Source of the DNA: Scylla paramamosain
Lineage: Eukaryota > Arthropoda > Malacostraca > Decapoda > Portunidae
DNA: 64,000 nt
Direction of reading: 5' to 3'
NCBI RefSeq assembly: GCF_035594125.1
Contig: NC_087151.1
Location: 24,017,021-24,081,020, forward strand
This document shows positions 50,984 through 64,000 of this stretch, piece after piece. Position numbers and translations under genes: made by a program. The notes under the pieces are model-generated. The model searched no databases, was not told the origin of the DNA, and was given only the letters and a program-made list of their open reading frames with translations. The first letter of the stretch is position 1. Each line of letters opens with the position of its first letter.

Positions 50984-53900
50984 TGCTTGTGGAAATACCG
51001 TTTAGTTTCCTCATAACGGTTTAATTTACAAATATTGAGGTGTTTTGGTATATAATGAATTGAAAAATATTTAAAACACTCATTTTTGGCAATATTGTTC
51101 TGTTTCTCCGGAAAGGGAGTTTTTAGGCATTTTAGAGTTTTAGTATGTAAGAAGCTCAAAAGCACTCAAAAGATACGATTATCATAATGATGGTAGTTTT
51201 ACCATGTCATGTTTGCTGCCTAATATTCTGAAAAACACGGAGACGACACGTTTCTGATAATGTCATTTAATTACCCATAATGCATGCTTTGCATGCATTT
51301 TGGCATTTTATTACCTAAAAAAAAAACACTAAAAACACACATTTTTGATGAAGTTCTTTTTCTCCATAAAGGGTGTTTTACGTGTATTTTAGCGTTTTCG
51401 TACGTTATAAGCAAAAAAAGTAGTCAAAAGCCACGTTTTTTTAGTAATGTTTTCTTTTCCAAAATAATGTGCTTTAAATGTTGTTTGGAGTTTTCGTATC
51501 TAACAAGATAAAGGAAAAAAAAAAGTTCAAAATACACTTTTTTGATGTTCTTTTTTCCATAATAGGTTTTTTTTACATGCGTTTTACCGTTTTGATACTT
51601 AGGAAGCTGAAAAAAGAGCCATGTTTTTAGTGATTTTATTTCCCGAAATAGTGTGCTTTGCATGATACAGGTTTTTGAAAATATAGTTTTCTTTTTTAAT
51701 AAACGGTTCTTTTTATGTGTATTGGCGTTTTGGTACCTAACATGGTAAATAAGACCATACATGTTTTTTGTATTTTTTTTTTTTTTCTTTTTCAATATAG
51801 GGTACTATTCAAGTGTTTTAGCATTCTGATGGTAAGAACATCAAAAACACTCATAATTTACGTTTTCGATTATATCGTTTCCTTTCCCTCTTTCGGGTAC
51901 TTTACATGTGTTTTGGGGTTTGGTAGCTAATAAATAACACTTTAAACACACGTTTTTAGAAATCTTGTTCTCTATCTCTAGAAAAGGTTCTTTTTATGTA
52001 TTTTGGTGTTTTGATACTTAACATGATGGAACACACTCATAATACACGTCTTCGGTAATGATTTTTTTTTTTTTTTTGTCTTTTTAAGAGACAGAAATAT
52101 TCATATGTTTTAGAGATTCAGCACCTATGAACCTTAAAAAAAAGCACTCATAAGACACGTTTCCGGTAATATTTTTTAGTTTTCCCATACTAGCATATGT
52201 TTAGGCGTTTTGTCACCTAATGAACTGAAAGAAAAAAAACACTAAAACACACTTTTCTAGTAATGTTATATTCCTCTTGAAAGAGTATTTTCTATGCATT
52301 TTTAGAATTTTGGTATGTAAGAAGCTCAAAAACACAAAAGTCATGATTTTAGTAATATTGTTTACAGGGTTCTTATATTGGATGTTTTCCGTGAATTTTA
52401 GCAATTTTGTGCTCTATATGCTCAAAAACACGCAAATGACACGTTTTTGGTAAAAGCGTTTAATTACCCTACATAGGGTGCTTTCCTTACATTTTGGCGT
52501 TCTGGTACCTAACAAGCTCAAAAAACATTCAAAATACACTTTTTTCAAGAATTTGTTTTGTTTCTGTATAATGGGTGTTTTGCATGCTTTTTACCGTTTT
52601 GGTTCTTAAGAAGCTGAAAAAAAAAAAAACCCAAGAATTAGGTTTTTGGTAATGTATTCTTTTCTATTATAGTGTGCTTTAAATGCTCTGATGCTTTTTG
52701 ATATGTAACAATTTCAGTCTTTATACAGATTTTTGGTAATGTAAAAGTGTTTCTTCATATATATTTCATTGCATATATTTTGTCGTTTTGATACCTAATA
52801 TGGTGAATAGATCTCAATACACGTTTTTGTTAAAGTTGTACTGTTTCTCACTATAGAGTACAATTCACGTGTTTTAGTGTTTTGATATCTTAGAACATAA
52901 AAAAAAAAAAACACTCATAATACACGTTTGTGATTATATCGTTTCGTTTCACTATACAGGCTACGTTGCATGTGTTTGGTAATTTGGTACTTAACAAACT
53001 CAAAAATACTTAAAACACACGTTTTTTTTTAAATGTTCTGTTTCTCCAGAAACTGTTATATGGCGTTTTGGTATTTAACATGGCTAATGACACTCACAAT
53101 ACACGTTTTTTTTGGTAATGAAGTTATGTTGCCTCAATATAGAATAATATTCATATGCTTTAGCGTTTCACCTCATAAGAACCTTAAACACTCATAAGAC
53201 ATGTTTGTGGTAATATCGATTAGTTTCCCCGTATAGGCTACTTTGCACCTAAAACGCACGTTTTAATAATGCTTTTCTGCTTCTACAGAACGAGTTTTAG
53301 AGCTTTTCAGAATTTTGTTATGTAAGATAAGATGTTATGTAAGATGATGAAAACACTCAAACGACACGATTTTTGTAATGTTGTTTAGATTTATCATAAA
53401 GGTAGTTTTCCATGCTTTTTACCGTTTGAGTGACTAATATGATAAAAAAAAAAAAACACGCAAAAGAAACGTTTCTTGTATTGTCGTTTCATTACTCTAT
53501 ATAGGGTGTTTTGCATGCATTTTGGCGTTTTGGTATCTAACAAGCTAAAAAATACTCAAAATACATTTTTTGATGATGTTCTTTTTTCATTCTTAGTAAC
53601 GGGTGTTTTGAATATGTTTTAACGTTTTGGTACGTAAAAGCACTCAAAAGCCGCGTTTTTGGAATTTTTTTTTTTTTTTTCATATATAGTGTACTTTGCA
53701 TGCACTTTGACGTTTTGGTACCTAACAAGTTCAAAAACAGAATTTTGGTAATAGAGTTATCTTTTTTCCAAATAAGTTTTTTTTTTTTTATGCATTTTGG
53801 CGTTTTGATCTCTAATAGGGTGAGAAAGACTCACAATACACATTTTTTTTTTTCTGTAAAATTCTTGTTTCTGAATATAGAGTACTATTCACGTGTTTCA

Positions 53901-55440
53901 GCATTCTGATACCTAAGAACATCTAAAACTCTCATAATACATGTTTGTGATTTTTTATCGTTTCGTTTTCCTATATTGGCTAATTTCCATGTGTTTTGGC
54001 ATTTTGGTACATAGCATACTGCAAAAAAAAAAATAATAATTTTTTTGAGTTTTTCTGTTTCTTTACATAGGGTTCTTTGTATGTATTTTGATATTTTGGT
54101 ACCTTATATGGTGAATCACACTTATATTACACTTTTTTGGTGATGATGTTCTTTTCTCAACATTACTAATAATTAATATTAATTAAAATTAATAATATTA
54201 ATATGTTTTGGCGCTTCAGCGCCTCAGAATCTTTAAACACTCAAAAGGCATGTTTGTGGTGATATATTTTATTTTCCCTATATTTGCTACTTTTGATGTG
54301 TTTTAGAGTTTTGGTACCTGATAAACTAAAAAAAAAAGTGCTCAAAACACACTTTTTGGTAATGTTGTTCTCTTGCTCCAGAAAAGGTGTTTTGTATACT
54401 TTTTAGAGTTTGGGTAGATTAGAAGCTGAAAAACACTAATAAGACACGACTTTGGTAATACCACTTTTTTTTCTTTTATAGGATTTTTTTCCATCCTTTC
54501 CAACGTTTTGGTTCTGATAATGTTATAGCATTGTCCCATATAATGTGCTTCGTATGCATTTTGACATTTTGAAACCTAAAAAGCTAAAAAATACTCAAAA
54601 GACACTATTTTCAAATAATTTATTTTTCTACATGAAAGGTGATTTACATGCGTTTTAGTGTTTTAGTACGTAAATTGAAAACAGTCAAAAGCTCCTTTTT
54701 TGGTAATGTTGTTTTATTTTCCAGTATAGTGTACTTTGTATGCAGTTTCGCGTTTTGGTACCTCACAAGTTTAAAAAGTCATAATACAGGATTTTAGTAA
54801 TGTAGTTGTTTCTTCATATATTATCATTTTATATATTTTAGCGTTTTGGCACCTAATATGGTGAATAAGACTCAAAATACACGTTTTTGTTAATGATGTT
54901 CTGTTTTTTTCAATATAAAGTTATATTAATTTGTTTTAGCGTTAAGCACTTAAAAATCTAAAAACACTCATAAGACACGTTTGTCATAATATCATTTAAT
55001 TTCCAAATAATGACTACTTTGTTTTATTACCTAATAAACTGCAAAATGTTCAAAACACACGTTTTTGGTATTGTTGATCTGTTGCTTCATAAAGGGTGTT
55101 TCATATGCATTTTAGAGATTTGGTTTGTTAGAAGCTCAGAAACATTAAATTGACACGATTTTTGTAATATTGTTTAACTTTCTTAAATAGTTTTTTTTTC
55201 CCATGTTTATTTATTTATTTATTTATTTTTATAGTTTTGTGCGTAATATGCTCAACAACACGCAAATGACACGTTTCTGGAATGTTGTTTCATTACCCAA
55301 TATAGGGTGCTAAGAATGCATTTTGATGTTTTGGTATCTAACACGCTCAAAAACACTCAAAATACACATTTTGGATGTTGTTCTGTTTTTTTTTTTTCTA
55401 TTAAGCGGTGTTTTGCATGCGAGGCTGTTGTCTTTAGCGT
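50984..55440 (-). repeat. Satellite block S13
   Basis: T-rich-orientation satellite, mirror of 20046-23138 (to 54103) and of 18716-20045 (54104-55440). It resumes immediately after the CR1-like element. No gene is seen. Confidence 0.9.
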
Positions 55441-56333
55441 TCGAGAATAGAGTGTAAAAAAGGTGTCTGCTCTAACCTCTTAAACTACTGCACTATTGCT
55501 TTAATTTCCTGCCCCTCTGAAGTTTTGAATATATCCTGAATAGGAAGATTCTTAAACATCTATCATTTCACGACCATACATGTGATCGCCAGTATGGGTT
55601 CAGTCATGGCCGCTCTACTGGCCATCCTGACTGAGTCTTGGTCATCTTCTTTTAAGGATTTTGTGAAACTTTCGCTCTTTCCTAAGAAATATCAAAAAGG
55701 TTTTGACAGAATATGGCACGATCTTTAATTTCCACACTACCTTCCTACCTACTTACCTTCTATCCTTTTCTCTGTAATTTCACCTCAAATGTCATTTCTG
55801 TCCGTTTTATTGTTGCTGTTGTAGGCGGAGACTATTCTTCTCCTAAGTCTACGTATTAACAGTGGTGTTCCTATTATTCATTAATGATCTAAGACAAAAT
55901 TCTTGTCCTATCCACTTCTACGCTGATACCACTATGCACTTTCCTACGTTTTTTCGTAGACGTCCAACCCTTTAGAAGCTAAACAGCTCACGTCGGGAAG
56001 CCACACTACGCCAGACTTCTAATTTCTTTAAAATTTCTGTTTGGAGTAGAGTAATGCCTCAAAAACACAATTCCTTCATATATCAACTTAACAGAGCGTT
56101 CCAGATAACTATCCCCTCTTTTTTATTGACACTCAGCTGTCCCCTGCTGCTACATTGAACTTCCTCTGTCTGTCTTTCATTAATAATCTAAGCTGGAAAC
56201 TTCACATCTCATCTCTAGCTTAAAACAGCTTATATGAAGTTAGGCATTCAGAGTCGTCCCCGCCAGTTTTTCTCACCCCCCCCCCACAACTTGTTTTTGG
56301 GCGTAGTATTGTCCATGTGTTCCCAGGAGTGAA
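55441..56333 (+). pseudogene. Retrotransposon remnant RT8 (mirror of RT3)
   Basis: A plus-strand, decayed reverse-transcriptase region of the RT1-type family. It starts with the fingers part (CTTTAATTTCCTGCCCCTCTG; CGCCAGTATGGGTTCAGTCA) and passes an eroded YADD region near 55915-55940. It ends near 56333 at CCCAGGAGTGA. It then meets about 55 bp of new sequence and a (GA)n tract, so the 3' part found at 16895-17430 is absent. Multiple frame breaks. Confidence 0.78.
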
Positions 56334-56830
<497 letters not shown>

Positions 56831-56879
56831 TTTTCTTTTCTTTTTCTTCTTCTTCTTCTTCTTATTATTATTATTATTA

Positions 56880-56914
<35 letters not shown>

Positions 56915-56949
56915 GTTGTTGTTATTAATACTATTATCATTATTATTAC

Positions 56950-57022
<73 letters not shown>

Positions 57023-57035
57023 GTTGTTGTTATTA
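56831..57035 (+). repeat. (CTT)n/(ATT)n compound microsatellite
   Basis: Mirror of 13291-13460, with the ATT part expanded to about 160 bp. The poly-Leu frame is an artefact. Confidence 0.95.
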
Positions 57036-58125
57036 AAAAAGCATGGAATCTATTTTATATTGGAATACAAAACAATACTGCTTTTTGCGTACTGAAACGC
57101 TAAATCGAATGCCAAAAAAAATAAAAAATATTGCGAAACAGAAAAACATTACCAAAAACGTTTTTTTGAGATTCTTACCTACAACAAAAAAAGGCAAAAT
57201 GCATGAAAAATACACTGTATGGGAAACGATACGATATTACAAGAAATATGTATTGCAAGTGTTTCTGAATTTCTTAGGTACCAAAACGGTAAAACGCGTG
57301 AATAGCACTTTCTATTTACCTGAAAAGAACAGCATTGACAAATATATCTTTTTTATTTATTTATTTATTCTTTACGTTGTTTTGTATCAAAACGACAAAA
57401 TGGATGCAAAACACTCCTTATGGAAAAACAAAAGGGCATTACGAGAAACGTGTGTTTTTGAGCTATTTAACTACCAAAACTCTAAAATGTGTTAATAGTA
57501 CCCTATATGGTGAAACAAAACTACATTATCAAAAACGCTTATTTTGAATGATTCTTTTTTCACATTATTAGGTACCAAAGGGACAAAATGCATTTAAAGC
57601 ACTCTGTATGGGGAAAAGAAATGACATTACAAGAAACATTTCTTTAGAGTGTTTATGAGCTCGTTAGGCATCAAAATGCTATAATGCATGGAAAGCACTC
57701 TATATTGGAATACAAAAGCACATTACGAAAAGCGTGCCTTTTGACTGCTTTTCAGCTTCTTATGTATCAGATCGCTAAAATACATACTAAACATCCATTG
57801 TGGAGAAACAGAATAACATTACCAAAAATATGTGTTCATATTGTGAAACAAAACGACATTACCTGAAACGTGTATTATTTTTTTTTTACCTTCTCAGATA
57901 CTAATATCCTAAAACGCGTAAATAACAATCCATATGTAGAAACTGATCAACATTACCAAAAGCGTGTATTTAGGTATTTTTCATAATGTTAGGTACCAAA
58001 ACACCAAAATACCTATATACCCCATATAAAGTGATTTCACTTTATATGGGGAAAGGAAACGTTACCAGAAAAGTGTCTTTTTAGTGTTTTAGGCAACAAA
58101 ACGCTAAAATGCTTAAAAAGCAACC
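57036..58125 (+). repeat. Satellite block S14
   Basis: A-rich-orientation satellite, mirror of S3 (12209-13290). The 150-codon frame at 57043-57495 corresponds to 12836-13282 and is judged a chance frame through the repeat. Confidence 0.88.
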
Positions 58126-60540
58126 TAGCAGCTGGGGGGGAAGAAAAAAAAAAAAAAAAACTGGCAGAGACGTCTCAGAACACCTAACTTCATAGAAGGT
58201 GTTTTGGCTAGATATGAGATGTGAAGTTTCCACTTCAGATTATAAGTAAAGGACAGACCGAGAATGTTCAAGTGTAGAAGGGTGGACAGTTAAGTGTCAC
58301 TGAAGAAGTGGGGATAGTTGTTTGAAAGGTTGTGTCGAGTTGATTGAAGGAATTTAGTTTTTGAGGCATTAAACAATACCAAGTTTGTTCTGCCCGAATC
58401 GGAAATTTTAAAAAAGATCAGTAGCCAGGCGTTCTGTGGCTTCCCTGCGTGAAACGTTTACGTCCTGAAGTGTTGGACGTCTATGAAAAGACATGGAAAA
58501 GTGCAGGGTGGTATCATCAGCGTAGGAGAGGATAGGACAAGAAGTTTGGTTTAGAAGGTCATTGAAGAATAATGAGGAGAGAGTGGGTGATAAGACAGAA
58601 CCCTTAGGAACACCACTGTTAATAGATTTAGGAGAAGAACAGTCACCGTCTACCACAGCAGCAATAGAACGGTCAGAAAGGAAACTTGAAATGAAGTTAC
58701 AGAGAGAACGATAGAAACCGTAGAAGGATAGTTTGGAAATAAAAGCTTTGTGCCAAATTCTATCAAAAGCTTTTCATATATGCAAGTCAACAGCAAGAGT
58801 TTCACCAAAATCTCTAAAACAGGATGACCAAGACTCAGTAAAGAAAGCCAGATCACCAGTAGAGCGGCCTTGACTGAACCCATACTGGCGATCAGATAGA
58901 AGGTTGTTTAAGAATCTTCCTGTTCAAAAACTTTAGATAGGCAGGGAATTAAAACAATAAGACGGCAGTTTTAGGGATTACAACGGTCACCCTTTTTAGG
59001 AACAAGCTGAATGTAGACAAATTTCCAGCAAGAAGGAAAGGTAGATGTTGACAGACAGAGCTGATAGAGTTTGACTAGGCAAGGTGCAAGCACGGAGGCA
59101 CAGTTTCTGAGAACAATAGGAGGGACCCCATCAGGTCCATAGGCCTTCTAAGGGTTTAGGCCAGCATGGAAAACATCACTGCGAAGAATTTCAATGTGAA
59201 GCATGAAGTAGTCAGAGGATGGAGGAGAGGGAGGAACTAGCCATGAATCGTCCAAGGTATAGTTTTCAGCAAAGGTTTGAGAGAAGAGTTCAGCTTTAGA
59301 GATACATGTGGTAGCAGTGGTGCCATCCGGTTGAAATTAAGGAGGGAAAGAAGAAGAAGCAAAGTTATTGGATATATTTTGGGCTAGATGGCAGAAGTCT
59401 CGAGGAGAGTTAGATTTTGAAAGATTTTGACACTTTCTGTTAATGAAGGAGTATTTTTGGGTAGTTGGAGAACAGACTTGGCATGGTTCCGGGCAGAAAT
59501 ATAAAGTGCATGAGATTCTGGTGATATAAGGCTTAAGTACCTTTTGTGGGCCACCTATCTATCATGTATAGGTTTGGAAAGTTTAGGTCGAGAAAAAGAG
59601 TGAGGAAAGTATGCCTCCATGACAGACACTATCACCTCTGTTATGCGCTCGGCACACAAAGATGGGTCTCTGACACGGAAGCAGTAGTCATTCCAAGGAA
59701 AATCAGCAAAATACCTCCTCAGGTTCCCCAACTAGCAGAGGCAAAACGCCAGAGGCACCTTCGCTTAGGGGGATCCTGAGGAGAGACTGGAGGGATAGGA
59801 CAAGATACAGATATGAGATTTTGATCGGAGGAGCCCAACGGAGAAGAGAGGGTGACAGCATATGGAGAAGGATTAGAGGTCAGGAAAAGGTCAAGAATGT
59901 TTGGCGTATCTCCAAAACGGTCAGGAATACGAGTAGGGTGTTGCCCCAATTGCTCTAGGTCGTGGAGGATAGCAAATTGAAGGCTAGTTCACCAGGATGG
60001 TCAGTGAAGGGAGAGGAAAGCCAAAGCTGGTGGTGAACATTGATGTCTCCAAGAATGGAGATCTCCGGAAAAGGGAAGAGAGTCATAATATGCTTCACTT
60101 TGGAAGTTAAGTAGTCAAAGAATTTCTTGTAGTCAGAGGAGTTAGATGAGATTTATACAGCACAGCTGATTTTAGTTTGAGAGTGACTCTGAAGTCGTAG
60201 CCAGATGGTGGAAAACTCAGAAGATTCAAGAGCGTGGGCACGAGCGCAGGTTATGTTGTTTTGAACATAAACGCAACATCCAGCTTTGAATTGAAAATGA
60301 GGATAGAGAAAGTAGGAGGAAACAGAAAAAGGGCCTACTGTCTCTTGCCTCAGATACCTGATTTTCAGTGAGGAAAAGAAGATGAGGTTTAGAAGAGGAG
60401 AGGTGGTGTTCTACTGATTGAAAATTAGATCTTAGACCGCGAATGTTGCAGAAGTTAATGAAGAAAAAGTTGAGGTGGGTGTGAAGACACTTAGGGTCAT
60501 TATCAGAAGAGCAGTCCGCCCTGTGGACATTTGTGGCTCC
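58126..60540 (-). pseudogene. Retrotransposon remnant RT9 (mirror of RT2, with 5' end)
   Basis: The best-preserved 5' end of the RT1-type family in the window. On the minus strand the endonuclease starts near 60465 with a FINFCNIRGL-like stretch, followed by FLTE near 60380 and [11 protein letters not shown] near 59820-59850. The linker, RT fingers (AYGPDGVPP near 59130), SVLSPTLSSLFFNDLL and YADDTTLHFS (58510-58540) follow. It is cut at about 58126, before the C-terminal domain, at the same place as RT2. In-frame stops and frameshifts are present near 59148 and in the DISKAFDR region. Non-functional. Confidence 0.85.
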
Positions 60541-60844
60541 AAAAAACGTATATTTTCAGTGTTCTCAGCTTGTTACATACAAAAATGCTAAATTGCATGA
60601 AAAATAATCTATTTCGGAAATTAAATGATATTAAAAGAAATGTTTATTTATTAATGTTCTTGAGCTTCTTAAGTACCAAAAGGCTAAAACGCGTAAATAG
60701 CACTTTATATTGAGAAACAGAAAATTACCAAAAACGTTTGTTTTGAGCGAATTTTACATTGTTAGATACCAAAACGCAAAAGTATATACAAAGCACCTTA
60801 TAAGGGGAAACGAAAAAAAAATATTACGAGAAACGTGTATTATG

Positions 60845-60974
<130 letters not shown>

Positions 60975-63807
60975 GTTACCAAAACTCTAAAACGCATGAA
61001 TAACACACCATCTGAAGAAATAAAAATTTAGTAAAAAAAACGTTTATTTTATTTTATTTTTTTTTACTACGTTAGGTACTAAAACGCCAAAATGCATGCT
61101 GGATATAGTGAAACGAGATCACATGTGTCGTTTGAATGTTTTTGAGCGTGTTAGACACCAAAACATTAAAAAAGCATGGAAACCACCCTATATGGTAACA
61201 AAACATTACCAAAAACGTTTCTTTGGAGTGTTTAGACCTTCTTACGTACCAAAATACTAAAACGCACGGAAAACATTCTAATGGAGAAACAGAATAACAT
61301 TTCCAAAAATGTGTACCTTGAGTATTTTAACTTCTTAGGAACACAAACGTCCAAATGCATGAAAAATACCCTCTATGATGAAACAAAACGATATTATCAG
61401 AAACGTGCTTTATGAGTACTTCTTTTTAGATTCTTAGATTCTTCAAAATGCTAAAACGCGTGAATATCATTTAATATAGAGAAACAGAACATTACGAAAA
61501 TCGTGCATTTTGAGAGTATTTCACATTGTCAATAATCAAAACTCCAAAATGCATCAAAAGCTCTCAATATGAGGTAATGAAAACCAGAAACGTGTCTTTT
61601 GAGTGTTTTTGAAAATATTAGGCACGAAAACGTTACAAAGCATGGAAAGCACCCTATATGGGAATATAAATCAAGAATAACAAAAGTTTAGCTTATATGT
61701 TTTTAAGCTTCTTCCATACCAAAATACTCATACGCTTGCAAAACACCCTTTATGGTCAAACGGAATAACATTACCGAAATCGTGAATTGAGTTTTTTTTT
61801 TTTTTTTTTTTTTTTACTTCTTACATAGAAAAACGCCTATATTGGGAAACGAAATCATATTAGCAGAAACGTGTATAATGAGTATTTCTGAGCTTAGGTA
61901 CCAAAACACTAAAACGTGTGAAAAAAAAACTCTAGGGAGATACAGAACATTACCAAAATCGTGCGTTTTGGGTGTTTTTCACTTTATTAATTAACAAAAC
62001 GCCAAAAAGGCATACAAAGCAACTGATATCAAGAAGCACAAAAAAAAAAAGTTTCCAAAAACGTGTATTGTAAGTGTGTTTGAGCTCGTTAGGTACTAAA
62101 ACGTCAAAATGCATGCAAACCACTCTATATGGGTAAACGAAAAGACATTATGAGAGACGTGCATAATGAGTTTTTCTGAGCTTCTTTGTTACCCAAACAC
62201 AAAAACGGTTGAATATTACTCTATATATAAAAGCAGAGCAACATTATAAAAAAAGGTATATTTTGAGTGTTTTTATTTTCTCATTGTTAAGTACCAAAAC
62301 ATGCGAAGCATTCTATACAGGTAAACAATGCGGCATTACCAAAAAACGTGTCTTTTCAGTGTTTTTGAGCTTGTTACGTATAAAAACGCCAATATGCATG
62401 CAAACAACCCTATATACAAAATAAACCGATATTATAAGAAACGTGTATTATAAGTGTTTTTTAGCTTCTTTGGTACCAAAACGCTAAAACAGAACAAAAT
62501 TACCAGGTACCAAAACACCAAATGCATGCAAAGTACCCTATAAACGAAAAGAAAAGACATTACGAGAATCGTGTATTATGAGTGCTTTTGAACTTTTTAG
62601 GTGCCAAAACTATAAAACGCGTGAATAGCACTTTATATGGAGAAACACATCATCATCATAAACATTTATTTTCATTTTTTTTTCTCAAATTGTTAGATAC
62701 CAAAACGTCAAAATCCATGCAAAGCACTATATTGAGGAAATGAAATGACATTACCAGAAAAGTGTCTTTTGAGTATCTTTGAGTGTGTTAGGTACGAAAA
62801 TGCTTAAAAATATGTAAAGCACCCTGCATTAAAATGGAAAACATAACCAAAAACATTTTTTTTTTATTTATTTATTTTTTTTTTTTAGCTTCTTTCGTAT
62901 CGCAACACTAAACGCATACTAAAGAACCTTTATGAGGAAACACGATACCATCAGTAAAAATGCATGTTTCCAGTATTTTTGAGCTTATTAGGTAGGGAAA
63001 CATCAAAATACGTGGATATTACTCTATATGATGAAATAAATGATATTATCAGAAACGTGTATGTATGTTTTTGAGATTCTTAGGCACCAAGAGTAAAAAA
63101 CGCGTGAATAATATTATATATGGAGAAACAGAACACCTTTACCAAAAACATGCATTTTGAGTTTTTTTTTTTTTTTATTGTTTTGACAATGTTAAGAATC
63201 AAAACGTCAAAATCCAGCACTGTATATGGGGAAGCGAAACGGCATTACCAGAGACGTGTCTTTTTAGTGTTTTTTTTTTTTTTTTTTTTTTTTTTAGCGT
63301 GTTAGGCAGCAAACACTAAAATCCATGGAAAGAACCCTATATTGGAATACAAAACAATATTTCCAAAAAAGTTTCTCATCATGCTAAAACGCATGATAAA
63401 AACACTTTATGGAAAAACAGAATAACATTACCAAAAATGTTTATATTTTGTGTTTTTGAGCTTATTAGGTACAGAAGCGACAAAATGCATGCATAGTACC
63501 CTATATGGTGAAAAGAACGTAATTACCAGACTCGTGTATTATGACTGTCATTGACCTTAAGGAACTAAACTCTAAAAGGCATGAAGAGCAATCTATATAT
63601 AGATTGCACAAAAATGCGAAAATACATAGAAAACACCATATATTCTAATGCAAAAGAACATTACGAAAATTAAAAATTGAGTGTTATGTGTTTATGGACT
63701 TCTTACGTAGCAAAATGCTAAAAAGCATGTAAAACACCGCTCACATATAATAGGTGTTTTTTAACTTAATATTTAAACATACATACCAAAACAATAAAAT
63801 GCGTGTA

Positions 63808-63829
63808 AACCACTACATATGGAGTGGTT
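63808..63829. repeat. 7-bp-stem inverted repeat at satellite orientation switch
   Basis: AACCACT and AGTGGTT flank ACATATGG exactly where satellite changes from A-rich to T-rich orientation. Confidence 0.75.
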
Positions 63830-64000
63830 TGGGTACCTAATAAACTCGAAAACACCCTAAACACAAGTTTTTTGGTAATATTGTTCTGTTCCTCCTGAAA
63901 TGGTGTTTTACATGTATTTTAGAGTTTTGGTACGTAAGAGGCTCAAAAACATTTAAAATACATGATTTGTTAGTAATGTTTAGTTTTCCCAAATGAGATG
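63830..64000 (-). repeat. Start of a further inverted A copy (A'')
   Basis: Reverse complement of the end of A1/A2 (about 9875-10043 and 29970-30140), including the GTACCTAATAAACTCGAAAA edge. It begins at the same satellite position at which A1 was broken, and continues out of the window. Confidence 0.88.

Noticed and set aside
63590..63612. CAATCTATATATAGATTG palindrome
   Set aside because: A perfect short palindrome, but single and inside ordinary satellite with AT-rich content; likely chance variation.

Overview
Eukaryotic, gene-poor, AT-rich repeat DNA. The best guess is an arthropod, probably a decapod crustacean, from the style of the non-LTR retrotransposons, the dense (TA)n, (CT)n, (GT)n and (ATT)n microsatellites, and the absence of host genes, rRNA or tRNA. 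This is inference, not proof. Alignments were made by eye, so boundaries are approximate (usually within 20 bp) and no identity percentages were computed.

Three kinds of material make up the window. (1) About 45 kb is a divergent satellite with monomers of about 90-105 bp. Most carry GGTACC/GGTATC followed by AAAACGC and later ATTACCAAAAACGTG. Monomer types recur in a fixed order roughly every 1.0-1.1 kb, giving a higher-order repeat of about 11 monomers. (2) Broken copies of one old non-LTR retrotransposon family (endonuclease plus reverse transcriptase, YADD) sit inside the satellite at 5.7-7.7, 10.3-12.2, 16.9-18.7, 25.8-27.8, 31.7-34.4, 36.6-38.4, 41.0-43.8, 55.4-56.3 and 58.1-60.5 kb. 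A different reverse transcriptase element with one in-frame stop lies at 14.5-16.6 kb. (3) A young, apparently complete CR1-like element lies on the minus strand at 46.8-51.0 kb. Its two open frames encode a GDSL-esterase ORF1 and an endonuclease-reverse transcriptase ORF2.

The large-scale layout is a tandem and inverted duplication. Segment A1 (1 to about 10.04 kb) recurs directly as A2 (20.05-30.14 kb). B1 (10.27-20.05 kb) links them. After A2 comes C (30.1-34.5 kb), then a turn. C', A', B' and the start of another A copy then follow in reverse orientation (36.5-39.6, 39.6-54.1, 54.1-60.5 and 63.8-64.0 kb). The window is therefore an imperfect palindrome centred near 35.5 kb. D (60.5-63.8 kb) occurs once.

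The copies differ by insertions and deletions that can be ordered. The CR1 element and one (AT)n tract occur only in A'. A retrotransposon deletion is shared by A1 and A2 but absent from A'. About 3.9 kb of B1 is missing from B'. The A1/B1 join carries a 224-bp patch copied from 18.5 kb. The only genes with a credible protein product are the two ORFs of the CR1-like element.
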